From NCBI RefSeq assembly GCF_028330965.1, contig NZ_JAQMUB010000052.1, positions 62,001 to 126,000 on the forward strand: a stretch of DNA of 64,000 nucleotides, given 5' to 3'. Within the stretch, counting starts at the first letter, position 1. Each line of letters starts with the position of its first letter. Below, piece by piece: positions 16,806 through 24,735 of this stretch. The stretch comes from Oscillatoria sp. CS-180. GTDB taxonomy: Bacteria; Cyanobacteriota; Cyanobacteriia; Phormidesmidales; Phormidesmidaceae. The notes under the pieces are model-generated. The model was given only the letters and a program-made list of their open reading frames with translations, did no database searches and was not told the DNA's origin. The translations under genes and the position numbers were made by a program.

Positions 16806-19040
16806 ATGGATCTGTTTGCCCATCATCGAAATGCCCAAGTCGAAGCGGAAGCTCCGTTGGCGGCTCGGATGCGTCCGCGAACCCTAGACGAATTTATTGG
16901 GCAGGACGACGTAGTGGGTCCTGGGCGCTTACTGCGCCGGGCCATTCAAGCGGATCAGCTATCGTCACTAATTTTTTATGGTCCACCCGGCACAGGGAAA
17001 ACTACGCTAGCGCAGATCATCGCGAATACAACTAGTGCTCAATTCATTGCGCTGAATGCTGTTCTAGCTGGGGTGAAAGACATTCGGGAAGCGATCGCTC
17101 AGGCGCAAGATCTGCGAGGACAGTTCGGGCGACGCACCATCCTGTTCATCGACGAAGTGCATCGCTTCAACAAGGCTCAGCAGGATGCCCTACTGCCGTG
17201 GGTAGAAAACGGCACCGTACTGCTGATTGGGGCCACTACCGAGAATCCATTCTTCGAGGTCAACAAAGCGCTCGTTAGTCGATCGCGCGTTTTTCAGCTC
17301 AAATCTTTGCAACGAGACGACCTGTATCGAGTGGTGCAGCAGGTTTTGGACGATCCGGTGCGGGGCTATGGTCAGCAAGCCATCCACATTGCCGAAGAGG
17401 CCCTCACTCATTTGGTCAACGTTGCTAACGGAGATGCCCGGGCTCTGCTCAACGCTCTGGAGTTGGCTGTGGAGACCACTGAACCAGATGCTACAGGGCA
17501 GATTCACATTCCGCTCTCAGTGGCAGAGGAATCGATTCAGCAGCGAGCAGTGCTGTATGACAAAGAAGGGGACGCTCATTTTGATACCATCAGCGCTTTT
17601 ATCAAAAGTGTGCGCGGCTCTGACCCCGATGCTGCTCTCTATTGGCTGGCCCGCATGGTCTATGCCGGAGAAGACCCGCGCTACATTTTTCGACGACTGG
17701 TAATTCTGGCCAGTGAGGATATTGGCCTAGCGGATCCCCAGGCGGTGACCGTTGCCACGAGTTGCGCCGCTGCCTTTGATCGAGTTGGGATGCCGGAAGG
17801 CCGTTATCCCCTGGCTCAAGCTACGCTCTATCTGGCGACGGCTCCCAAGTCCAACAGCGTGATGGCCTTTTTCGATGCCCTCTCCACGGTCGAAAAGGAA
17901 CAGCAGAAAGATATCCCTAACCCTTTGCGGGATGCCACTCGGGATAAGCATGGATTTGGACATGGCAAGGGATATCTCTATCCTCACTCCTATCGGGAGC
18001 ATTGGGTGGAACAGCAATATCTCCCCAACGGCCTACAGGGACAGGTGTTTTATCAACCGTCTAGCCAGGGGTACGAGCAGTCGATTCAGGCGCAAGTGGT
18101 GAGACGACGAGAGGCTCAGCTCGCTGCGATGGTCGAGGGCACCAGCACGCCTACCTTAGAGGCATTGACCTATAGTCCTGACGATCCAGCTCGCGATCGC
18201 TGGCTGCAGCGCACCCTCAGCCAAACTGGAGAACGGCTAGCTCAAGTGCGCGATCGCCTCTTCACCGCTGTGGCTCCCCAACGACACCATATGCTGCTAG
18301 ATCTCAATGCCCGCAGCGGGCTACTCACTTGGGAGGCTGTCCGACGAGTTCCAGAAGGCGGTGTCTATGCGCGGGTAGAGACCCAGAAGGATCGAGTGGC
18401 GTTGGCTGAGCAAGCTGCCCTATTGCCTGAACTGGATCGCCCTGTTATCGTGCAAACTGCCCTGGAGACGCTGGCAGACGCCCTTGCCCAATCAGCGGTA
18501 GGTATCACCTTTAATGGTGTGGTGGGTCGAAATGTGTTCAGCGCGATCGCCCCGACCTCAGACCTGCTGCAATTCATCGCAACGCTGCTGCATCCCGGCG
18601 GTCACCTTGCCCTCATGGAAACCATTCCCCGTCAAACTCAGCGACTCTCGTCTCTCGTCTCAGGTAGGGGTATGAATGCAGATCTCCGCGATCGCTGGCA
18701 AGCAGCTGAAGCCTCTATCTATACCAATCCCGCCGATCCGCGTTTTAGCTGGGATGGTGCCAGCCTTGCTGCTCTATGTGAAGGGGCTGGATTCTCTGTG
18801 CAGTGGTCCGAAGAGACCGTACAGAGCGATCTGTTTATCAGCGAAAAGCTGTGCGATCGCTGGTTTGACATCAACAATCCCACCAGCTACCGCAACCAGC
18901 TATCTCAGTCCCTTCATTCCAAGGACCTGAAAGCAATAGAAAAGCGCCTACGGCAAAAGCTACAAAGCCAAACCGTTGTTTGGCAATCTACTCAAGTTTT
19001 CTTGGTGGGAGGAATTAACGAAAGTCAGCAGGCAAGCTGA
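16806..19040 (+). CDS. rarA: RarA/MgsA-type AAA+ ATPase fused to a methyltransferase-like domain
   Basis: 744 residues. Residues 1-430 are a complete RarA (MgsA/WRNIP1) replication-associated AAA+ ATPase: Walker A GPPGTGKTT, Walker B ILFIDEVHRFNKAQQD, sensor GATTENPFFEVN, and the C-terminal tetramerisation domain (DPDAALYWLARMVYAGEDPR, ASEDIGLADPQA, HGKGYLYPHSYREHWVEQQY). Residues 440-744 are an extra domain with a Rossmann methyltransferase look (LLDLNARSGLLTWEAVRRVP, GGVYARVE, LLHPGGHLALMETIP) but a weak SAM-binding glycine loop. This long RarA fusion is known in cyanobacteria, with the added domain uncharacterised. It acts at stalled replication forks in related bacteria. Confidence 0.9.
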   Translation: MDLFAHHRNAQVEAEAPLAARMRPRTLDEFIGQDDVVGPGRLLRRAIQADQLSSLIFYGPPGTGKTTLAQIIANTTSAQFIALNAVLAGVKDIREAIAQAQDLRGQFGRRTILFIDEVHRFNKAQQDALLPWVENGTVLLIGATTENPFFEVNKALVSRSRVFQLKSLQRDDLYRVVQQVLDDPVRGYGQQAIHIAEEALTHLVNVANGDARALLNALELAVETTEPDATGQIHIPLSVAEESIQQRAVLYDKEGDAHFDTISAFIKSVRGSDPDAALYWLARMVYAGEDPRYIFRRLVILASEDIGLADPQAVTVATSCAAAFDRVGMPEGRYPLAQATLYLATAPKSNSVMAFFDALSTVEKEQQKDIPNPLRDATRDKHGFGHGKGYLYPHSYREHWVEQQYLPNGLQGQVFYQPSSQGYEQSIQAQVVRRREAQLAAMVEGTSTPTLEALTYSPDDPARDRWLQRTLSQTGERLAQVRDRLFTAVAPQRHHMLLDLNARSGLLTWEAVRRVPEGGVYARVETQKDRVALAEQAALLPELDRPVIVQTALETLADALAQSAVGITFNGVVGRNVFSAIAPTSDLLQFIATLLHPGGHLALMETIPRQTQRLSSLVSGRGMNADLRDRWQAAEASIYTNPADPRFSWDGASLAALCEGAGFSVQWSEETVQSDLFISEKLCDRWFDINNPTSYRNQLSQSLHSKDLKAIEKRLRQKLQSQTVVWQSTQVFLVGGINESQQAS

Positions 19041-19289
19041 ATCAACCTCTTGCAGGACCGGCGCAGGAGATTGATCACCTCACGACTATTCATTAACCAC
19101 TGACCGGACAAAACAACGGCTTGTCAGGTTGATGTTGAACACAAAACTCCAGCATCAGCAGGGGTTCCGCTAGGTTTTTCCGACGCCAACCTAAGCCGCA
19201 CGTTCGGGAAAGTTAATCCCTACTTATCCCAACTGTAGAAAGTTCACTGTTCCAGTACCGGAATAGTGCTTAATATCGGCTCACGTTGC

Positions 19290-19421
19290 TTAATCTTCGT
19301 GCTCATCGAACGGATCTACCAGCTGCTTAGCGGGAGGGCCAAAAGCCGTGTAGACAGCGAACATGGTGAAGGCGACAACGAGCGCCCCAACGGAAATAAT
19401 AAGAACTGTTGCGGGTTGCAT
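19290..19421 (-). CDS. psbN: PsbN protein
   Basis: A 43-residue gene on the strand opposite psbH, starting MQPATVLIISVGALVVAF and ending FGPPAKQLVDPFDEHED, which is the conserved PsbN pattern (one membrane helix and the FGPPxxxLxDPFxEHED tail). PsbN is not a photosystem II subunit but is needed for PSII assembly and repair in chloroplast work. Its start codon is 77 bp from that of psbH, head to head, the usual cyanobacterial and plastid arrangement. It is too short for typical ORF lists. Confidence 0.95.
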   Translation of the reverse strand: MQPATVLIISVGALVVAFTMFAVYTAFGPPAKQLVDPFDEHED

Positions 19422-19431
19422 GAGATTTTGT

Positions 19432-19459
19432 TTGTTCTAAAACACTCTAATCTTATAAT
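19432..19459 (+). promoter_or_regulatory. Candidate psbH promoter
   Basis: TATAAT (19454-19459) is a perfect -10 hexamer. TTGTTC (19432-19437) is a weak -35, with 16 bp between them. A start site near 19466 would give a leader of about 33 nt before the psbH ATG. The segment also contains AT-rich inverted symmetry (TAATATT/AATATTA), so it may serve psbN on the other strand as well. Confidence 0.5.
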
Positions 19460-19498
19460 ATTACGGAATATTAAAGTGGCGCATAGGTTCAGATACTC

Positions 19499-19702
19499 AT
19501 GGCACAACAAACGCGGCTAGGCAATCTGCTTAAGCCTCTTAATTCTGAGTACGGTAAGGTTTCTCCAGGTTGGGGCACGACCCCGCTAATGGCTGTTTTT
19601 ATGGGGCTGTTCTTCGTATTCCTGCTCATTATTCTCCAGCTCTATAATTCTTCTTTGATTTTGCAGAACGTAGACGTGGATTGGCGTAGCTTGGGTATCT
19701 AG
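19499..19702 (+). CDS. psbH: Photosystem II phosphoprotein PsbH
   Basis: 67 residues: a basic stromal N-terminus ([20 protein letters not shown]), the [13 protein letters not shown] motif, one membrane helix ([20 protein letters not shown]) and a lumenal tail ending VDWRSLGI. It is a small PSII core subunit near the CP47/QB side, needed for PSII stability and electron flow. The cyanobacterial form lacks the plant phosphorylation-site extension. It is followed by a terminator-like hairpin and then tatA, a conserved gene order. Confidence 0.97.
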   Translation: MAQQTRLGNLLKPLNSEYGKVSPGWGTTPLMAVFMGLFFVFLLIILQLYNSSLILQNVDVDWRSLGI

Positions 19703-19732
19703 GTCTGCTTCTGATACGGATAAATGAGTGAG

Positions 19733-19758
19733 GGGTAGAGGGTTTGCGCCTTCTACCC
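19733..19758 (+). terminator. Terminator-like hairpin after psbH
   Basis: GGGTAGAGGG and CCTTCTACCC form a stem of about 9-10 bp around a 6-nt loop, 31 bp after the psbH stop. The following sequence is only moderately T-rich (TTCAGTGTTTTA), so termination may be partial. Confidence 0.5.
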
Positions 19759-19829
19759 TTCAGTGTTTTATCCTCGTCTGTCTTTTGCTATAAGGTGTGG
19801 GTGTGGATGAGTACGGTTAGGGAAAGAGT

Positions 19830-20174
19830 ATGAACGTTTTTGGCATTGGGCTTCCAGAGATGGCCTTGATTTTGGTCGTTGCACTGCTGGTTTTTGGCCC
19901 CAAAAAGCTGCCGGAAGTAGGGCGCAGTATGGCTCAAGCCCTCAACAGTTTTAAGAAGGCTCAGCAAGAATTTGAGAGCGAAATCAAAAAAGAAACGGAA
20001 GATCTTCAGAAGTCGATGAATACGTCGATGAAGGCGGAAATTGAGCGACCTGAACCCAAAGCTTTAGCGCCTCAAGAAGAGGACTCTCAAACGGAAGAGG
20101 GTGTTGCAGCGAACGAGGTTGAAGTTGAACCAGAATCAGCAGCCGTCCCTGATTCTCAAACGACTGCATCTTAG
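19830..20174 (+). CDS. tatA: Sec-independent protein translocase subunit TatA
   Basis: 114 residues. An N-terminal membrane helix (LPEMALILVVALLVFGPKKL) is followed by the invariant FGPKKLPEVGRSMAQAL hinge and amphipathic helix, then a highly charged, disordered acidic tail. TatA forms the pore-like component that moves folded proteins across thylakoid and plasma membranes. The FGPKK hinge and the LPEM segment fit TatA better than TatB, although cyanobacterial TatA and TatB are hard to separate by eye. It sits between psbH and pth, a conserved cyanobacterial arrangement. Confidence 0.9.
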   Translation: MNVFGIGLPEMALILVVALLVFGPKKLPEVGRSMAQALNSFKKAQQEFESEIKKETEDLQKSMNTSMKAEIERPEPKALAPQEEDSQTEEGVAANEVEVEPESAAVPDSQTTAS

Positions 20175-20356
20175 AAAGCTGTTTTACCGAACAGACCCTC
20201 TTGGCTCTAGCGTCTTGAATGGGTGTACGCATCCCGGTTCTATCTTGTCTAGCTAGAACTGACAATTGAAGACATTTGAGAACGTCGGAGTTCATACTGT
20301 GTAAGGCATTGATTCTGCCTTTTTTCTGACGGATATCGCCCTTAAACTCTGCATCC

Positions 20357-20968
20357 ATGACTCAAGAACCTGCTGTCCCTCTCCGTGTGATTGTGGGACT
20401 TGGAAACCCTGGAGAAAAATACGCTCGCACTCGCCACAACGTAGGTTTTGATGTTCTCGATGCCCTTGCCCAGCGATGGCATATCGGGCTAAGCGAAAAT
20501 CGTAAGTTTCAAGGAACGTTTGGTGAGGGCATGGCGATCGCTAACCACAAAATTGCCTTGCTGAAGCCGATGACCTACATGAATCGTTCGGGTCAGTCCG
20601 TTCGAGCTGTCATTGATTGGTACAAGTTTGCACCAGAATCTGTCCTAGTTGTTTATGACGAGATGGCACTGCCCTTAGGACGATTGAGGGTGCGACCCAG
20701 CGGTTCAGCAGGGGGTCACAACGGCATGAAATCTGTCATTACCCATTTGGGAACGCAGGAGTTTCCGCGAGTGCGGGTGGGTATTGGCAGCACAGAACAG
20801 GTTGGCGATCGCGATAAAGCGGTCGTGGCTCACGTTCTAGGAAAATTTTCCCCTGATGAAAAACCCTTGGTAAAGACTGCAATTGACTGGGCCGTGGAGG
20901 CGATCGAAACTATCCTGCTGAAAGGAACAGAGCCAGCCATGAGCGCATTTAATGGTCGAACGGCCTAA
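20357..20968 (+). CDS. pth: Peptidyl-tRNA hydrolase
   Basis: 203 residues. Releases peptides from peptidyl-tRNA lost by stalled ribosomes. Family motifs are visible in order: VGLGNPGEKYARTRHNVGFD (catalytic His in HNVG), KPMTYMNRSGQSV, VVYDEMALPLG (catalytic Asp) and SGSAGGHNGMKSV. The C-terminal lid (DKAVVAHVLGKFSPDE) is present. Length is standard for bacterial Pth. It begins 182 bp after tatA on the same strand. Confidence 0.97.
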   Translation: MTQEPAVPLRVIVGLGNPGEKYARTRHNVGFDVLDALAQRWHIGLSENRKFQGTFGEGMAIANHKIALLKPMTYMNRSGQSVRAVIDWYKFAPESVLVVYDEMALPLGRLRVRPSGSAGGHNGMKSVITHLGTQEFPRVRVGIGSTEQVGDRDKAVVAHVLGKFSPDEKPLVKTAIDWAVEAIETILLKGTEPAMSAFNGRTA

Positions 20969-21036
20969 CTTGACCTGACTACCAACTGATTCAAATCCTA
21001 CAAAACCTCATGTTGCTTGAGTGGATAGACCGTTCT

Positions 21037-21138
21037 GTAGCGGTCACCGGTTCCGTTAGAACCCGATAGCAAGACATCTGGCTTTGTCTTCAGCCCTAGA
21101 TGCTATTAGGTGCACGCGCCTAATTAGCTGAAGCTAGC
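21037..21138 (+). repeat. Dispersed ~105-bp element, copy 2
   Basis: Same orientation as copy 1. Shared blocks are GGTTCCGTTAGAAC, AGACATCTGG, TAGATGCTATTAGGTGCA and TAATTAGCTGAAG. This is the most diverged copy: its central CGGCxxxCCATC block is altered. It lies between pth and the convergent DUF1825 gene. Confidence 0.65.
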
Positions 21139-21166
21139 GTGTCATCCAGCAGGAAACGAAAAAAGG

Positions 21167-21484
21167 CTACTGCTCGATTTCAGACTTCATTCGCTCTAAA
21201 GTCATGTGCATCTGTTCGAACATTTGCTGAGGGGTCATTCCAGCTTGGCTGAGTTGAGTTTTGAGCTGCTCAACCGTCATTTTTGCCATGAAGTCGTCAG
21301 ATAATTCAAACCGCTTCATGAATATCCGATAGCGATCTAGAACAGCTTCCATCTGCTCGATGTAGAGCTTCTTCCCTTCACGATCAAACTTGCCGTAGCT
21401 GTTTCCCATCTGCATCAGGTTTTGATAGTCCTGAAACAAGGACATCGCTTCCTGCTGAACAATTTCAGAATCAAAAATTCCCAT
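21167..21484 (-). CDS. DUF1825 family protein
   Basis: 105 residues, all helical, starting MGIFDSEIVQQEAMSLFQDY and ending with an acidic amphipathic helix (MTPQQMFEQMHMTLERMKSE). This is the cyanobacterium- and plastid-restricted DUF1825 family (about 105-115 residues, function unknown). It is soluble with no catalytic motifs visible. It is upstream, in the same direction, of nothing obvious: the next minus-strand gene (DnaJ-TPR) lies on its promoter side, 197 bp away. Confidence 0.85.
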   Translation of the reverse strand: MGIFDSEIVQQEAMSLFQDYQNLMQMGNSYGKFDREGKKLYIEQMEAVLDRYRIFMKRFELSDDFMAKMTVEQLKTQLSQAGMTPQQMFEQMHMTLERMKSEIEQ

Positions 21485-21680
21485 ATTACCTATTGCTTTT
21501 CAGTCACTCGGTTGAAAAGAGAAGCGCAACGTTCTTACAACAGCTTTGGCCCCATGAGCTAATGAGATAGCTATGGCAAGCTATCAAAACCATGACGTTT
21601 CTTCGGTTGCGATGCCACTTCCAGTGTGTAATAACTACACATTAGAAAGAAATTCAGTTTCTGGAAAAGGGGAGATAACC

Positions 21681-22634
21681 CTACTTAGCTGCCCGCTTTC
21701 GGTTAAAGAAGCTGAAGAGTCCACCTGACTTACGATGACCATTCGTCTTGGACTGTTTGTTGTCTTTTGCTTGAGGTCGTTGAATGTCAAGTTCCAGCTG
21801 CTTGGCGTATTTGCGAGCAATCGGGTTTTGAGCGTCTAGCTTGAGGGCGTGGCGGATATGAACTTTAGCCATACCAACCATTTTCTGCATCAGGTAGGCT
21901 TGCCCTAGCATGGTGTGATAGTTGCTATTTTCAGGTTCAATCCGAACTGCATCTTGCAGTTCTCGAATGGCCTCGGGAAAACATTTGCTGGCAATGTAGG
22001 TTTTAGCGCGAATGACGTGACGCTGAGCGTAGTCAACTTGAGGCGGTTCTTCTTTAACAGGAGTAGCTGTACCATCTCCCCCCATAGGCGTAGGGGTAGC
22101 ATTGACGCTGGCGGCTGGCACCAACCCAGCCCTTTTGTTGCGAATGACAGGTGTTTTTAGCGTTCGCTGTAGGTAGGTGAGATTGAGTTCTGCGATCGCC
22201 AACGTCTGTTCAGTAAACGACTCAACCGAAGTATGTTGTGCGTCAGAAAGCTCCGCCAAGAAGTTTTCATATAAAACCTCGACTTCGGCTTCATCAACTT
22301 GTGACAGTCTCTTAGCCAAATCGCGGCTAGGAATTAGCTTTTCTTCTCGGCTCAAACGGCGAACTTTGAAGCGCAATGTCGCCAGGGTCTCATCTCTACC
22401 CTTATCTTGCTTGAGCCGCTGGTAAGCAGGGTTAACTAACTGAGTCAACGTCTGATTGGCAAATTTTCGGGCATCTTCGTCAGCTTGCATTTGCTGATCA
22501 GGATGAAGTTGCTTGGCCACTTGGCGATAACGCTTTGAGATGCGCCGTTCGTCAGCAGTCACCGCAACACCTAGAATTGCGTAAGGGTCAGAAAACTGCT
22601 TGATCCAATCTGGAGAGAAAGCGGTTGATGTCAT
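21681..22634 (-). CDS. J-domain and TPR protein
   Basis: 317 residues. Residues 15-75 are a J domain with the HPD tripeptide that activates DnaK ATPase (YAILGVAVTADERRISKRYR, then QLHPDQ). A middle region of about 100 residues is helical and unassigned. Residues 205-285 hold two to three tetratricopeptide-like repeats (AKTYIASKCFPEAIRELQDA, NYHTMLGQAYLMQKMVGMAK). A basic tail follows. It is probably a co-chaperone recruiting DnaK to specific clients. The J-TPR arrangement without the zinc-finger domain marks it as a class III J protein. Confidence 0.85.
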   Translation of the reverse strand: MTSTAFSPDWIKQFSDPYAILGVAVTADERRISKRYRQVAKQLHPDQQMQADEDARKFANQTLTQLVNPAYQRLKQDKGRDETLATLRFKVRRLSREEKLIPSRDLAKRLSQVDEAEVEVLYENFLAELSDAQHTSVESFTEQTLAIAELNLTYLQRTLKTPVIRNKRAGLVPAASVNATPTPMGGDGTATPVKEEPPQVDYAQRHVIRAKTYIASKCFPEAIRELQDAVRIEPENSNYHTMLGQAYLMQKMVGMAKVHIRHALKLDAQNPIARKYAKQLELDIQRPQAKDNKQSKTNGHRKSGGLFSFFNRKRAAK

Positions 22635-23060
22635 GCAAACAAAGCAAGAAGGGGCAAACGCAGAAGGGGGAGAAAAGGAACAGAGAACGATTTCTAAGGC
22701 TGTTGAAGCTCTAAATCATCAACACTGCACATCCTGTAGGCTTCATCAAGACCAGACTTTCTTTCAGACAATAAAGTGCCAGTCCAGTCTTAATTGTAAG
22801 CAGATTTACGGTTAGTTACTTGCTATCAATTCAGTATATGTACTTAAGTTGACGATATCTCCCTGACAGATATTTGTCGCAGATGCCCACTATGGATTCG
22901 GATTTTTATTCAGGAGTTCTCTGTTTAAATAGAGAAAAATTCTCCTCTTCAAGCCTATCGTAGTCTAACGTTTAGATGACGCAGTGCGGTTTCAGTAAAC
23001 GCCCGTCTTTATTCATACTTCTCGCATCGGTTTACTTTGACAGGAAGGTTAGCGGTATTC
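22635..23060. other. Intergenic spacer without recognised gene
   Basis: The 426 bp between the divergent DnaJ-TPR and TM2 genes. Both promoters must lie here. The one plus-strand ORF (22600-22815) overlaps the DnaJ start and looks like a shadow. A short hairpin (GAGAAAAATTCTC near 22932-22944) is visible. No RNA gene was recognised. Confidence 0.4.
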
Positions 23061-23489
23061 ATGGCAGGCTGGTCAACCTCATTCACTAGATTTCAAGGCG
23101 GTGAAGCGGCGCAATTCTCCCGTCAGTATAAAATTGCGGCTAGCTTAGCGTTTGCAGGTGCGTTCAACCCACTGCCATTTCCCCTGACCGGACTACATAA
23201 GTTTTATCTAGGACAGCCTATCTGGGGTGGCTTCTATTTGCTCTTGGGATGGACACACATTCCTCGGGTTGCGTGCGCTGTTGAAGGGTTTTGGTACTTG
23301 TTTCAGCTACAGCGGGGGGATGCCTCGAACTCAACCACAACTGATGCTGCCGCAGGGATTGCCCTGTCTCAGCAAACCCAAGCGATCGCCTCAGCCCTGC
23401 GAGAACTAGAAAAGTTGCGTCAGGAAGGCCTCATTTCTGAGCAAGAGTTCGAACAAAACCGCCGGAGTTTGCTCGACAAATTGATATAA
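23061..23489 (+). CDS. TM2-domain protein with C-terminal SHOCT motif
   Basis: 142 residues from the ATG at 23061; AGGAAGG about 12 bp upstream favours it over a TTG at 23037. Residues 25-80 form a TM2 domain: two membrane segments joined by GLHKFYLGQPIWGGFYLLLG, the typical G-x-HrFYLG pattern. The C-terminus (LRELEKLRQEGLISEQEFEQ, then NRRSLLDKL) is a SHOCT short helical motif, thought to mediate oligomerisation. The function of such proteins is unknown. The ComEA-like gene starts 22 bp downstream on the same strand. Confidence 0.8.
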   Translation: MAGWSTSFTRFQGGEAAQFSRQYKIAASLAFAGAFNPLPFPLTGLHKFYLGQPIWGGFYLLLGWTHIPRVACAVEGFWYLFQLQRGDASNSTTTDAAAGIALSQQTQAIASALRELEKLRQEGLISEQEFEQNRRSLLDKLI

Positions 23490-23511
23490 CTGCCCCACGA
23501 TTGGCCTATTG

Positions 23512-24081
23512 ATGTCTAAGCCGCCTATCCTTCAACTCAGCTTGTCTCGCTTGCAGCTTTCGACTTGGCGACGGCGCTTTCACCCTGTCCGAGATCGCCT
23601 GCGACGCAATCCTTTAGCCAGACTGATGAATATCGAGGAGGTATCAATAGCGGCAGAATTGGGAATTGCGATTGATGTTAATCAGGCCACAGTAGATGAC
23701 TGGTTACGATTGCCGGATGTCTCTATCCATCAAGCTCGCACCTTGACAGCCCTGAGTCAGAGTGGCGTCGCGTTTCACTGCGTTGAAGATGTGGCGGCAG
23801 CGCTGAGTGTTTCCTGCGATCGCCTCTACCCATTGGCTCCAATTCTGGCGTTTCGCTACTACGACCCCGGCAACGCGGTAGCCCCTACTCCCGTCTCTTT
23901 GAATCAAGCAACGGTTGCTCAACTGATGCTCATCCCTGGAATGTCATCCACCATGGTTGAGCGGATTTTGAATGAGCGACGACGAGTGCCCTTTACGCAT
24001 TGGCAGGAGGTACAACACCGTCTACGGTTGACTGCTGAGCAAATAGGAGAGTGGACGCACTATTTAAGAGTTGGCGGATAA
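23512..24081 (+). CDS. Helix-hairpin-helix protein (ComEA-like repeats)
   Basis: 189 residues from the ATG at 23512 (a TTG immediately precedes it). It has a basic N-terminal region (WRRRFHPVRDRLRRNPLARL) and then two HhH modules of the ComEA/T2SK type: IDVNQATVDDWLRLPDVSIH at about 55-75 and SLNQATVAQLMLIPGMSSTM at about 130-150. No signal peptide or membrane segment is evident, so unlike ComEA it is probably cytoplasmic. DNA or protein binding is the expected activity. It is likely co-transcribed with the TM2 gene. Confidence 0.75.
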   Translation: MSKPPILQLSLSRLQLSTWRRRFHPVRDRLRRNPLARLMNIEEVSIAAELGIAIDVNQATVDDWLRLPDVSIHQARTLTALSQSGVAFHCVEDVAAALSVSCDRLYPLAPILAFRYYDPGNAVAPTPVSLNQATVAQLMLIPGMSSTMVERILNERRRVPFTHWQEVQHRLRLTAEQIGEWTHYLRVGG

Positions 24082-24102
24082 GTCGCAAAGGGCGATAGTT
24101 TC

Positions 24103-24723
24103 CTAAACCGTTCCTACTCTAGATAAGGGCCAAAATCGCAGCCGAGCAACGCCAATAATATTTTTGTCTGGCAGCACGCCCCAAACGTGAGAATCGTTGC
24201 TGTCGTTGCGATTATCTCCCATGACAAAAACACTGTTGGGGGGAACGGTTACTGCGCCCATGATGTAGTCAGGGGGTTCTAAGATGTAGCGTTCTTGCAG
24301 CGGGATACCGTCGATGAAAACACGATTGTCTGATACCGTGACCGTCTCGCCAGGGGTAGCAATGACTCGTTTAATAAAAGCCTGCTTGCCGGTATAGCCA
24401 TACTCTCTCAGTTGAGCTGGCGGCTCAAAGACAACAATGTCTCCTGCATGGGGTGGATTTAGGTAATAGGAGACTTTTTCGACCAGCAAGCGATCGCCGA
24501 TATGGAGTGTCGGCTCCATAGAGTTGGAGGGAATAAAGCGAGGCTCGGCGACAAAAATCCGCAGAACAATCGCAATCACGAGCGCGAGCGCAAGAATGCG
24601 GACGTTTTCTTTTTGATCGATCCAAAGGCGTTTCCAGAGCGGTTCTGAAGCTGTTTCTAGAAAGTCTGAGTCTTGATTGACGGGTCGTTTTTGAGTTGAG
24701 ACGTCATTGTGATCAGATTTCAT
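24103..24723 (-). CDS. lepB: Type I signal peptidase
   Basis: 206 residues. Removes Sec and Tat signal peptides at the outer face of plasma or thylakoid membranes. One membrane anchor (ILALALVIAIVLRIFVAEPR) is followed by box B with the catalytic Ser (IPSNSMEPTL), box C (GDRLLVEK), box D with the catalytic Lys (FIKRVIATPGE) and box E (GDNRNDSNDSHVWG). Length matches cyanobacterial LepB proteins. It starts 12 bp after the TamB stop codon, so the two envelope-biogenesis genes are almost certainly one operon. Confidence 0.96.
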   Translation of the reverse strand: MKSDHNDVSTQKRPVNQDSDFLETASEPLWKRLWIDQKENVRILALALVIAIVLRIFVAEPRFIPSNSMEPTLHIGDRLLVEKVSYYLNPPHAGDIVVFEPPAQLREYGYTGKQAFIKRVIATPGETVTVSDNRVFIDGIPLQERYILEPPDYIMGAVTVPPNSVFVMGDNRNDSNDSHVWGVLPDKNIIGVARLRFWPLSRVGTV

Positions 24724-24735
24724 TGGACCTATTGC

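Noticed and set aside
22600-22815. 71-codon plus-strand ORF
   Set aside because: It starts inside the DnaJ-TPR gene on the opposite strand and contains low-complexity Glu/Gly; it is a shadow.
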